Part shown: piece by piece, positions 45,368 to 54,000 of the stretch
How the letters are laid out: each line of letters starts with the position of its first letter
Numbering within the stretch: position 1 is the stretch's first letter
Assembly: GCA_030835305.1 (NCBI GenBank)
Contig: JAURPJ010000074.1
Span: 1 to 64,000 of the forward strand
From: Verrucomicrobiota bacterium
Lineage (GTDB): Bacteria; Verrucomicrobiota; Verrucomicrobiia; Verrucomicrobiales; Akkermansiaceae
Length of the DNA: 64,000 nucleotides
Direction: 5' to 3'
Translations under genes and position numbers: made by a program
Notes under the pieces: generated by a model
The model's database searches: none
What the model was told of the DNA's origin: nothing
Seen by the model: the letters and a program-made list of their open reading frames with translations, nothing else

Positions 45368-48300
45368 TTAGAACTTAGCCTCGAACGTGAGACCAAACTC
45401 ACGTCCCGGAGAGTATGCCTCGGCAGGGGCAATCGAGGAGGCCAGCCCCTCGTAGGAAGCCTCCACGTCTGAATCTAGGATATTTCGTACTTGGAACTTC
45501 AACTTGTAATCGGCCCACTTTGTTTCCCACCGCTTGCTGACATTCCAATCGAGAGACTGAAACGGTTTGCGAACTTCGTTGGGCAGAGCCGATCCGGGTT
45601 GCCCCACAAATCCGAGGCTAGCCACGGTGAGATACTCTCCGGTATAATTGTAAATCAAGTTGGTCGAGAGACCCATGTCGTCATTCTCCCATGACAGAAT
45701 CAAATTTCCCAAAAGATCAGGCTGGCCTTCCAATCGATCAATCCGACCGAGAAAATCCTGTCGGTTAATGGTCACGATGCCCGGTTGCGCCGTGGCTTCG
45801 ATAAAACTCAAATTACCGGTCACCGAAAAGCCAGCTCCAAGATCATAGCTTCCTTCCAATTCAACTCCGGACACTTCGGTTTCACCGAGGTTCACGAAAG
45901 TTCGGTCAGCCACTCCTGAAGGATCATTAATGGTAAAAATTGGATCCGTGATGATCTTATGGAAGGCGTTGATCCCAGCGTAATTCTTGTCTCGCTTCCA
46001 GGTCAAACTAAAGTCGAAGTTCTGAGCTTGAGTCTCCCGAAGGTCGCGATTACCCACGAAAACTCGTTGATTGGTCAAATCGAGAATTCTCGCCGGAATG
46101 AATTCATAGAAGGTCGGGCGTACCACTGTTTGGGAATAGTTCAGGGTCGCTTTAACCTCACGATCCACACCAAAGAAGCGACCAAGCTCAAACGATGGAT
46201 AGATATCGTCTGAGACAGTGGTTTTTGAAGTCCCCCGTCGCCCTCCCGGAATGCTGAAAGCTCTGGTTTCTTCCTCGAATCGAAATCCTCCCAAAAGAAC
46301 CCAACTGTCCCACTCCGCGTCGAGACCAACATAAAGGGAATCAATTAGGTTGGAACCAAAGTACGTGGGGGTTACCCCAAGAGCCGAAGATCCCGGGACG
46401 AAACCTGCGGTTGATTGAATGGAATTCGAAGATCCGGTTTCCTGATCGTTTAAAAGTCTGTCGGTCGCCGCGATTCCGCGCTCAACCGTTGACAGTGATC
46501 CTCCACTCGCGATAATTGCAGCCTTGGTGTTACTCCGCCGGTCCCGGCGATACTGTCCGAATCCACCGGCAAGATTCAGCTTCCTTTTTTCAGTCGCCTC
46601 CATCAGAGGGAGCACCCCATCCAATTTAAATTGAGAAGACTCATCAACGGTATCAAACTGAATCAAGTTGGAACTGTTGGGGTTGGCTATGTTTGCAGGG
46701 TTGGGAATTGAGATTCCCGAAATTGGATCAACATCATTATTTAGCTCCCGGAGGAAATACCCCAACAATTCATAACTCCTCGGCGATGATTCATTGGTCT
46801 CACTGTGATAGGCATTCCAGTTTAAAATCGCCCCTTCCCTCCAATCATCGAAACGTAAGGCGCCTCCAAGCTGACCGAACTGGAGTTCGCGGTAAATCAA
46901 GTCATAGATTTGGCGATAGCTGTTTGCCTGAAATCCCTCGAGAACAACATCTCCGCGGGCGAGCGAATCCCCTGCATCAATGTCAAAATCGCTAAGCCTC
47001 GTCACTCCATTGTCTATCAAGGTATAGGTCGCGTTTCCGGAGCGGAAATTAAAGAAACTTCCATTCAGCTCCAGATTATCACCAATGTTCAGACTTCCGG
47101 AAAGTAGCATACTCAACTCCTCGGTGTCCGTGTAGGATTCCTGAGCAAAGTTACCCACCAGACCATCGAAGACGGTCAATCCGGCAAGCTGTCTCAGCGA
47201 GCTGGTGTCCGCAAATCGAGGATTCAGAGTGACTGATCCGAGACTTCCGCTCAATGGGATGGCATTCTGAAAACGAGACTGCTCAAATTGCTGGTAACGC
47301 TGCTGTGAAGTCTTCCCGATCGTTCCCAATAAGTTAAAACTGCTATTTCCACTCAGCTCCCAAGTCTTGGAAAACGAAGCGGTGATACTTCGATCAAGAT
47401 TGGGATCGCTTTCCCTCGGGCGGAACTTCACTGCATCGAAAAAAGCCTGTCGTTGACGCTGGGCTTCCGCTCCAGAGGCATTCGTTCGCAGCGTGGGTAA
47501 CGGAGCAGGATTTGAAGACTTCAGATCAGAACTGAGCTCAAGCCCAGGCACGGTGAGGAACCGCCCGTGACCATGGGTAATTTGATCAAAGGTCGTGCCC
47601 ACTTTAACTCTGAAAAAATCTTCTTCGCCCTTTGTCAAAGTTTGAAGCTGAACCAATCCGCCCACGAAGTCAGCAGGCAGACCGGGTGCCGCCGTTTTTT
47701 TGATGGCCACTCCTTCAAGCGCATTAGAGGGGAACAAGTCCAACTGCACCGCCTTCCGCGAAGTTTCGGGACTTGGCACGAGTCCACCATTCAAGGTGGT
47801 GTTGTTATAACGATCACCCAAACCACGAACGACAACAAACTTTCCACCCACCACGTTTGCTCCAGAAATTTTCCCAACGGCACCAGCCGCATCACCTGCT
47901 CCGGCTTTCGAAAGGAAGTCTTTTGAAAGTCCCCCACCCGCCAAACCCGGACCAGTATCCGGAATGATTCCCGGTCCGGATGCCTCCTCTTCGACCGGAT
48001 CGAGAACTACTTCCTCAGTATCCAGCAAATACTCGCCGTCAGCGAGCTCCACAGGTTTCAATTCCAGCGGAGTATTGATTTTTGTCTCACCTTCTCCCCG
48101 AATTTGCAGAACATCCACCTTGATCTGATACCCTTCTCTCAGGAATTCCGCCGTCACCCCGGCCGCAGGAAGCCCGGTGACCCGGTAGCTGCCGTCAGGA
48201 CCAGTCCTGGTCTGCTTGCCCCCCAACTCGGGAAAGGTGATAATGACATTCGCGATTCCCTTGCCATCCTTGTTCGAGACAACGCCCTCTAGCACTCCCG

Positions 48301-48673
48301 GCCCCTCACCCACACTCAGCGGTGGCAAAATTCCCGGCCCTACCGGCTCCGCCGCCGGGTTGGCAGGATCGTCAATGGGAGGGGCCTCATCACCAGTGGG
48401 TAATTCTTCCTCGCCTTTAGGGCCCTCCCTGGGCTCATCACCTTGATCTGTCGAATCTGTCACACTGTCCCTCTCCGGGTCGTCGACCATTTCGGGCTCG
48501 GTCGGAGGCAACAAGGGATCCAGCAAATCTGCCCGCCCCAACCAAGGTAGAATATCCGCCTCCTTCTCCTCTTTTTTAACAAGTTCAGCCGCAGGAGCCC
48601 GTCCATCTCCTGAAAGTGGCTGGATTAAAAGCAGGCCCGCAACCGGGACCATACGTCGATAAAATTGAGGCAT
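45368..48673 (-). CDS. TonB-dependent receptor with N-terminal carboxypeptidase-regulatory-like domain
   Basis: 1101 aa. After the N-terminus (RRMVPVAGLLLIQPLSGDG) comes an unusual acidic, Pro-rich stretch (about 35-125). A CarboxypepD_reg-like beta domain follows (about 125-205; GVLEGVVSNKDGKGIANVII, DGSYRVTGLPAAGV). The plug (about 240-345) contains GGKFVVVRGLGDRYNNTTLN and LDLFPSNALEGVAIKKTAAP. The rest is a 22-strand-type barrel ending FGLTFEAKF with the terminal Phe. It imports a ligand too large or scarce for porins, driven by TonB. It heads a block with the secreted partner and a complete TonB/ExbBD set. The ligand is not readable from sequence. Confidence 0.93.
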   Translation of the reverse strand: MPQFYRRMVPVAGLLLIQPLSGDGRAPAAELVKKEEKEADILPWLGRADLLDPLLPPTEPEMVDDPERDSVTDSTDQGDEPREGPKGEEELPTGDEAPPIDDPANPAAEPVGPGILPPLSVGEGPGVLEGVVSNKDGKGIANVIITFPELGGKQTRTGPDGSYRVTGLPAAGVTAEFLREGYQIKVDVLQIRGEGETKINTPLELKPVELADGEYLLDTEEVVLDPVEEEASGPGIIPDTGPGLAGGGLSKDFLSKAGAGDAAGAVGKISGANVVGGKFVVVRGLGDRYNNTTLNGGLVPSPETSRKAVQLDLFPSNALEGVAIKKTAAPGLPADFVGGLVQLQTLTKGEEDFFRVKVGTTFDQITHGHGRFLTVPGLELSSDLKSSNPAPLPTLRTNASGAEAQRQRQAFFDAVKFRPRESDPNLDRSITASFSKTWELSGNSSFNLLGTIGKTSQQRYQQFEQSRFQNAIPLSGSLGSVTLNPRFADTSSLRQLAGLTVFDGLVGNFAQESYTDTEELSMLLSGSLNIGDNLELNGSFFNFRSGNATYTLIDNGVTRLSDFDIDAGDSLARGDVVLEGFQANSYRQIYDLIYRELQFGQLGGALRFDDWREGAILNWNAYHSETNESSPRSYELLGYFLRELNNDVDPISGISIPNPANIANPNSSNLIQFDTVDESSQFKLDGVLPLMEATEKRKLNLAGGFGQYRRDRRSNTKAAIIASGGSLSTVERGIAATDRLLNDQETGSSNSIQSTAGFVPGSSALGVTPTYFGSNLIDSLYVGLDAEWDSWVLLGGFRFEEETRAFSIPGGRRGTSKTTVSDDIYPSFELGRFFGVDREVKATLNYSQTVVRPTFYEFIPARILDLTNQRVFVGNRDLRETQAQNFDFSLTWKRDKNYAGINAFHKIITDPIFTINDPSGVADRTFVNLGETEVSGVELEGSYDLGAGFSVTGNLSFIEATAQPGIVTINRQDFLGRIDRLEGQPDLLGNLILSWENDDMGLSTNLIYNYTGEYLTVASLGFVGQPGSALPNEVRKPFQSLDWNVSKRWETKWADYKLKFQVRNILDSDVEASYEGLASSIAPAEAYSPGREFGLTFEAKF

Positions 48674-48727
48674 AAGAGTATGGCTCTCTAGCTAAACCTG
48701 CCCCATAACGAGGGAAAAGCACACCAC

Positions 48728-48744
48728 TGTCACGGAGTCGTCAC
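48728..48744 (-). promoter_or_regulatory. paired NGTNAC operator-like site before the TonB-dependent receptor
   Basis: Minus strand GTGACGACTCCGTGACA: GTGAC repeats 11 bp apart (TGTGAC-N5-CGTGAC), 55-71 bp before the receptor ATG. The intergenic region is shared with the divergent ferredoxin gene at 48808, so either gene could be the target. Confidence 0.45.
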
Positions 48745-48807
48745 ATTTCAGCTTGGTCTATTCATTTTTACCTCGTCCCGTGAAGCCATCGGGCTTTACT
48801 TCCAGCC

Positions 48808-49158
48808 ATGCCCGACGTCCTGACTGCCACCGGCAAGACCCTTAATCTTGATAATTACAAAAAACACATTTTCCTTTGCGCGACCTCCGAAAAAGCAAAG
48901 TGCTGCGATAACATCGAGGGGGCCAAATCATGGCAATTTCTCAAAACACGTCTCGCCGAACTAAAACTCAACGGTCCGAAAGCTCTCATACATCGCTCAA
49001 AAGCCGACTGCCTCAGGATCTGCACCCTAGGCCCAATCGCAGTCGTTTACCCGGAGGCAGTTTGGTATCACTCCTGTACTCCGGAAAACCTTGAGCGTAT
49101 CATTCAGGAACACCTCATCGGAGGCCAACCGGTCGAAGATCTCCGCGTCTCGCCTTGA
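48808..49158 (+). CDS. thioredoxin-like [2Fe-2S] ferredoxin
   Basis: 116 aa. Four cluster cysteines in the thioredoxin-fold pattern: Cys24 and Cys32/33 in [16 protein letters not shown], then Cys68 and Cys72 in [24 protein letters not shown] follows with an extra Cys. Domain-alone proteins of this size act as electron carriers or as folding/cluster partners; their redox partner is unknown. It precedes holA by 30 bp, so the two may be co-transcribed. Confidence 0.9.
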   Translation: MPDVLTATGKTLNLDNYKKHIFLCATSEKAKCCDNIEGAKSWQFLKTRLAELKLNGPKALIHRSKADCLRICTLGPIAVVYPEAVWYHSCTPENLERIIQEHLIGGQPVEDLRVSP

Positions 49159-49188
49159 ACCTCCCGCTCCCTCTGCCTACTCTCTGCC

Positions 49189-50253
49189 ATGCCTGTCCAC
49201 GTTATCACCGGAACTGATGAAGGCCGCGTCTCAGAAGAGGCTGCCGCTCTTTTTGTGGAGCTGAAGGCGCCGGGCAGCGACGATTTTTCAAATGAAATCA
49301 TCGAGGGTGTTGCGGACAATGCGGAAGACGCCTTCCAGAAATGCTCGCAAGCCATAGAAGCTCTCCAAACCTTGGGCCTCTTTGCAGCCAATAAAGTCGT
49401 CTGGCTGAAAGGTGCGAACTTCTTTGGCACCGACCGCACCAGCGAAGCCGAACGTGCGGTGTCTGGCGTTGAAAATCTTCTTGAGGTCCTCCAGAACAAC
49501 CTGCCTGACGAGGTGAATTTCCTTCTGAGTGCCACTGGGATAAATGGAGTGCGGCGCTTTGGGAAATGGGCGAAAAAGAATACGAGCTACCAGTCCTTCG
49601 ATAAGATCGACGTCTCCAAGGAAGGCTGGGAAGAACAAGTCGCTCGCATCGTCAAGAGAGTCGCCGGCGAGAAGGGACTCAGCATTCAAGGTGAGGCTCT
49701 TGAGCTCTTTGTCCAAAGAGCCGGTGCTGAGACCCGGCAAATCACAAACGAAATCGACAAGATCGACCTTTACCTCGGTGACAGCCGCCGGGAAGTCACG
49801 GTCAACGATGTTACCCTGATGGTTTCAGTGAGTCACAAGGGAGTCATTTGGGAAATCTCCCGGGCCGTCGAGAAACGAAATGCCAAGCGAGCGATCGAAC
49901 TCATCGATTCGCTTATCGCAAAAAACGAAAACGCCGTAGGGCTGATCAAGGCCTCGATCATACCAACGGTTCGGAATCTCTTTTTTGCCAAACTCGTCTC
50001 AGCCTATGGCTCGGCCAACCGGGCTCCTGCCGGTATTCAAGCCGTTCTTCCAAAGAAGAAGGACGGCACCGTAAATACCTGGGGACTTAAAATGGCTTCA
50101 GCAGGGGCAAAAAATTTCACCCTTCCCCAGCTACAACAAGGCATGAACGACTGCCTCGATGCCGATAAAGCCCTCGTGACCTCGGGCCAGGATCCAAGAA
50201 TGGTGCTGCACAAACTCTTAATTCGCCTCTGCGACGGTAAACGCGCCGCTTGA
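49189..50253 (+). CDS. holA: DNA polymerase III delta subunit
   Basis: Clamp-loader subunit that opens the beta clamp. 354 aa, normal length. N-terminal nucleotide-binding-fold strand VHVITGTDEGRVSEEAAALF; VVWLKGANFFG; the linker ALELFVQRAGAETRQITNEI and DKIDLYLGD; and the C-terminal helical collar (VSHKGVIWEISRAVEKRNAK; AIELIDSLIAKNENAVGLIK). The Walker A motif is degenerate, as usual for delta. The ATG at 49189 follows the ferredoxin gene; a strong terminator comes after the stop. Confidence 0.92.
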   Translation: MPVHVITGTDEGRVSEEAAALFVELKAPGSDDFSNEIIEGVADNAEDAFQKCSQAIEALQTLGLFAANKVVWLKGANFFGTDRTSEAERAVSGVENLLEVLQNNLPDEVNFLLSATGINGVRRFGKWAKKNTSYQSFDKIDVSKEGWEEQVARIVKRVAGEKGLSIQGEALELFVQRAGAETRQITNEIDKIDLYLGDSRREVTVNDVTLMVSVSHKGVIWEISRAVEKRNAKRAIELIDSLIAKNENAVGLIKASIIPTVRNLFFAKLVSAYGSANRAPAGIQAVLPKKKDGTVNTWGLKMASAGAKNFTLPQLQQGMNDCLDADKALVTSGQDPRMVLHKLLIRLCDGKRAA

Positions 50254-50277
50254 GCCCCCTGGGTCCATGGACAAAAA

Positions 50278-50317
50278 AAGAGATTCGAGAGTCACTCGAA
50301 TCTCTTACGATTTTTTT
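50278..50317. terminator. strong bidirectional terminator after holA
   Basis: AAGAGATTCGAG-AGTCA-CTCGAATCTCTT followed by ACGATTTTTTT. A perfect 12-bp stem between two convergent genes. Confidence 0.93.
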
Positions 50318-50332
50318 GAATCTTAATCGTTT

Positions 50333-50956
50333 CTAGGATCGTCGACGACGCAAGGCCGTTGCAGCAAGCCCCATGATAATCAATACGCTTTGGGTCGGCT
50401 CAGGAACCGCAGCAACTGCTAGCGGCTCACCAGTATCATCATAGGCCCAGCTGTGGATCATTCCGGGTGTATCATTGTTCTGTAATGTCACTTCCACCCA
50501 ACCGTAGGCCACCGTCTCATTCCCATCATCCAGGATGAGCGAAAAGCCAACGTAGCCTCTCTCACCGGGGGTGAAGTTCGCGAAGTTGTCGGTTGAACCA
50601 CCAAAACTGCTTGAAACAGTCGAGGACGGACCGACTTCAACTCCAACTCCCAGATTTTCAAGGACACCAGTGTTCCCGCTATCTGCTCGGACCGGCTGCC
50701 AACTTGGCGTGGTGGCATTTTGATCGGCATCATTACTGAAGGCCTGGCCACCAAACACGAAGTTTAAATCCCCGCCTGCAAGACCCTCGAGCGAGACACT
50801 CGAGACTCCAGTTTCCAGATCGAGCGAAACTCCTGCGAAATCGGTTGGAATTGCGATATTCTCATTGATAAAGGAGACTACCGCGGCGCTGGTAGACATC
50901 GTAGACCCCGCCAGCAGGACTGTGAATGCAAAGAGGGATGTTGTTTTTGTTTCCAT
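50333..50956 (-). CDS. PEP-CTERM sorting-signal protein
   Basis: 207 aa from ATG 50956 (ETKTTSLFAFTVLLAGSTMS, a signal peptide). The mature body is beta-rich: FINENIAIPTDFAGVSLDLE, GGDLNFVFGGQAFSNDADQN, GERGYVGFSLILDDGNETVA and YGWVEVTLQNND. The C-terminus has AAVPEPTQSVL, a hydrophobic helix and RRRRS, the PEP-CTERM tripartite signal. Proteins with this FDxN-like strand plan are common among verrucomicrobial PEP-CTERM proteins, but no enzymatic function is known. Confidence 0.85.
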   Translation of the reverse strand: METKTTSLFAFTVLLAGSTMSTSAAVVSFINENIAIPTDFAGVSLDLETGVSSVSLEGLAGGDLNFVFGGQAFSNDADQNATTPSWQPVRADSGNTGVLENLGVGVEVGPSSTVSSSFGGSTDNFANFTPGERGYVGFSLILDDGNETVAYGWVEVTLQNNDTPGMIHSWAYDDTGEPLAVAAVPEPTQSVLIIMGLAATALRRRRS

Positions 50957-51023
50957 TTGTGTGTGTTTGGTTAGGACCAATTTCTAGTGGATTGCTGTGA
51001 GTTAATATGACGCTTGCCTGAGC

Positions 51024-54000
51024 TTACTCGGCTACAACCTGCAGACGGGCAAAGCGGGCTTTCCGGCCACTTGCTGGCAGGATCAGCGGGAATTCGACAA
51101 CCACTGCCTCAATGGCGGCGCCACTGGCTCCGGTTCCGGTTGCCACCACGATCGGAGCAACGGTGTTGTCCTCATAATCTTCGACATTCGGGCTGAATTG
51201 CTCGGTCAGTGTCAGAGGAATCGCGGCAAAATCAGTCCGGCGAGTGTAGCGGAAGTAGATTTTGCCATCGGCAGGATCAGTCCAAACTTGTGGTGGGCCA
51301 AGCGTCGTGATTGTTCCAGCAATGCCGTTAACATCAAGAGTCCCTTGAGTTTCATTTGGATCGAGATCGGCAGCAAAATTGACTAGATTGCTCAAACCAT
51401 TTGCTGCGACTGCTGCATCAGCTCCATCACCAGTGTTGTCGATACTTCCATAGTTTGCCAGACGCCAGTCTTCCTGAATGGTGTTGCCCTGAATGGTCAC
51501 GTTAACGGAACCAGTTCCACCTGATGTAGTGTAAGTGAACGAATCACTCAAAGATGCCCCAGTCGCCAAAGAAGTCCCGGTGTAGTCAACGCTAACGGTG
51601 CCGTCAGCATTGAGCGTAACAGCTGCACCCTCACCTGTGGTTTGTGAACTAACACCAGTAATGGCATTACTCGCACTATCGAAGTTCGCTGCCATCTCGG
51701 TTGGAGTGAGAACACGATCATAAACCCGAAACGCTGCTATCTGACCAGCTGTTGCCGGGAAATTTTCATTAAGAGCGGTGGTCCCCTGGGTCGCGTTCAA
51801 TCCGCCTAAATCGGTTCCAGCCCAATCATTGGCAATACCGGCAGCATTTACTCCAGAACCATCAACAGTGGCATCAAAGCCTGCGAGAGGATCGTTGTTC
51901 ACGTAAACCGTGAGGAGATCTTCAAACACAAGGGGAGATCCAGCAACTTCATCTCCAGCATTGGGCTGGATGACGACGATGAGCTGATTAAACTCTGAAG
52001 TTAAAATCCCTCCAGCAGTCACCACGATACTAGCTGTAGTATCATCTCCACCATCAACATTCGCGGTCACTTCGTTTGTATCAGCATCGAAAACGATTGA
52101 GAATCCATTGCCGTTACCTCCAGTTTCAAACAAAGTGGACTTCCCAGTCTGCCCGGCATCCGGCTTAAACCAAAGCTCAAGTGTGGCATCACCAGTTGAA
52201 ATTGGATCGAGGGTCCCCAAATTGGTTCCAGTCGATCCAGCTCCAATCATTTGGAAACCGCTCGTGAGGTCCGGAGCGTTTACAATCGATCCGACGATCG
52301 TTCCATTGAAACCGACACCGCTTCCAACATTCGTCCATGTTCCTCCACTTAGACCGTATGAAGGAAGGTCGATATATGCGCCGGGAGTTGCCACAAACTC
52401 ATCATTTCGAAGAAGCTCGTTAGGAGTATAGGTAACAACCTTTCCGTTCTTGGCCAACACATCATCATCAATGGGGTTCGCAATGCCTGTAATTGTCACC
52501 TTAACCTCTGAGATTGCGGTTCCACCATTCCCGTCCGTGATTTGATAGGTGAATGTATCAAATACGGTTTGTCCCGGAGCTAGCGAGAAGGCCCCGTTTG
52601 GATTGTAGTCAAAGGAACCGGTATTGTTAGTCATGGTAACCAGAGCACCCGAAGAGAGGGTCGCCTCAGTTCCAATCTCAACGAGATTCCCATCCGCATC
52701 GATGACTCCAGCAGTTGTAATGGTATCCCCCTCAATATCGGTATCACCATCGACCGCCTTGAAGTTTTGGTGCACCAGTCGAGGGGTCAACAAACCTGAA
52801 TAAAGGCGCACAATCGCCATCTGTCCAAGGAACGGTGCATTGTAAGCGGTCGCTGCGGCCCCGTTGGTGAAACCTCCATGATTGGTCCCCCTATAGATCC
52901 CGAGTCCGGCGGCATCGCCACCGTCCCAGTCGTTGCCGGTGCCGGAAGTAGTCTCGTCGACCTTCACTCCGTTGACATAGAGGGCGATTCCTCCGCCACG
53001 AATGTCAATCGCTACAACATATTGGTTGAATTCGGTGGTTGGATCTCCTCCCACCAGATTCAGAGGATCGGCGACCAAATCATAGCTGACGTAGCTACCA
53101 GTTTTCGGGCCTCCATCCAACTCAGTGGCAGCTTCAAGAACCCCATTATTGATGATCATACCAAATCCAGTTCCACCACCGCTCTCGAAAAGAGTCATCA
53201 CTGAAGTCGTATTGGCTGGCTTGACCCAGAATTCCCATGTGGCGTCTTGAGTATCCTCAGCACCACTGAGATTGTTCTGGATGGAGCCTCCATTCGGCAT
53301 AGAGGCGATATCCTCAATGCTATCCCACTCATAGGCCGCGGAAATTTGTGCACGTGCCGTGACGGGGCTTGAGTCGAGAGTCACTCCATCGAGCAACCAG
53401 TCAGCATTAGTGCCACCGCTGGTGCCCTGATTCTCCCAACGACCACTGCCCGCCGAATTAGCAGCGTCATAATTCAGAAGCAGATCATCAACCGGATAGC
53501 TTCCCGGCGCGCTCCCGATCACGGTTACCTCGCTAAGAGTCAGAATACTCCCATTGCCTGCATTTAGATCGGCCTCGTCAGTGTCACGCGTAATAACAAT
53601 GCGACGTCCAGTGAGCGGCCCACCAAAATCGACGAAAAGCGTCCCTCCCGAATTGCCGGTAAACCCTTCGGCATTCCCAGGATTAAGAACGGAGGAGTCA
53701 AAAATTTCAGCATCAAGAGCGTCAAAGACCCGAACTGTAATATCGCGAAGACGCTCTCCACAGCAGTCCTGCCGGTTAGTCATCGTCAGACTTTCAAGCG
53801 AGACATCTTGGCCAAAGTCGACCTCCCAAGAGTGATCGACAGTATTATTGTTCGATTGAGTGTGAGTAAAGGTTCCAAGGTTACCATCGAAAGCATTCTC
53901 AGGGAAACCATTCCCTGGAGGAGTTCCCACACTTGGAGACTGTGAAACGACCTTGCCAGGGAGAAGGCGTAAATCGCTACCGGGAGGGAAGGTCAAATCA

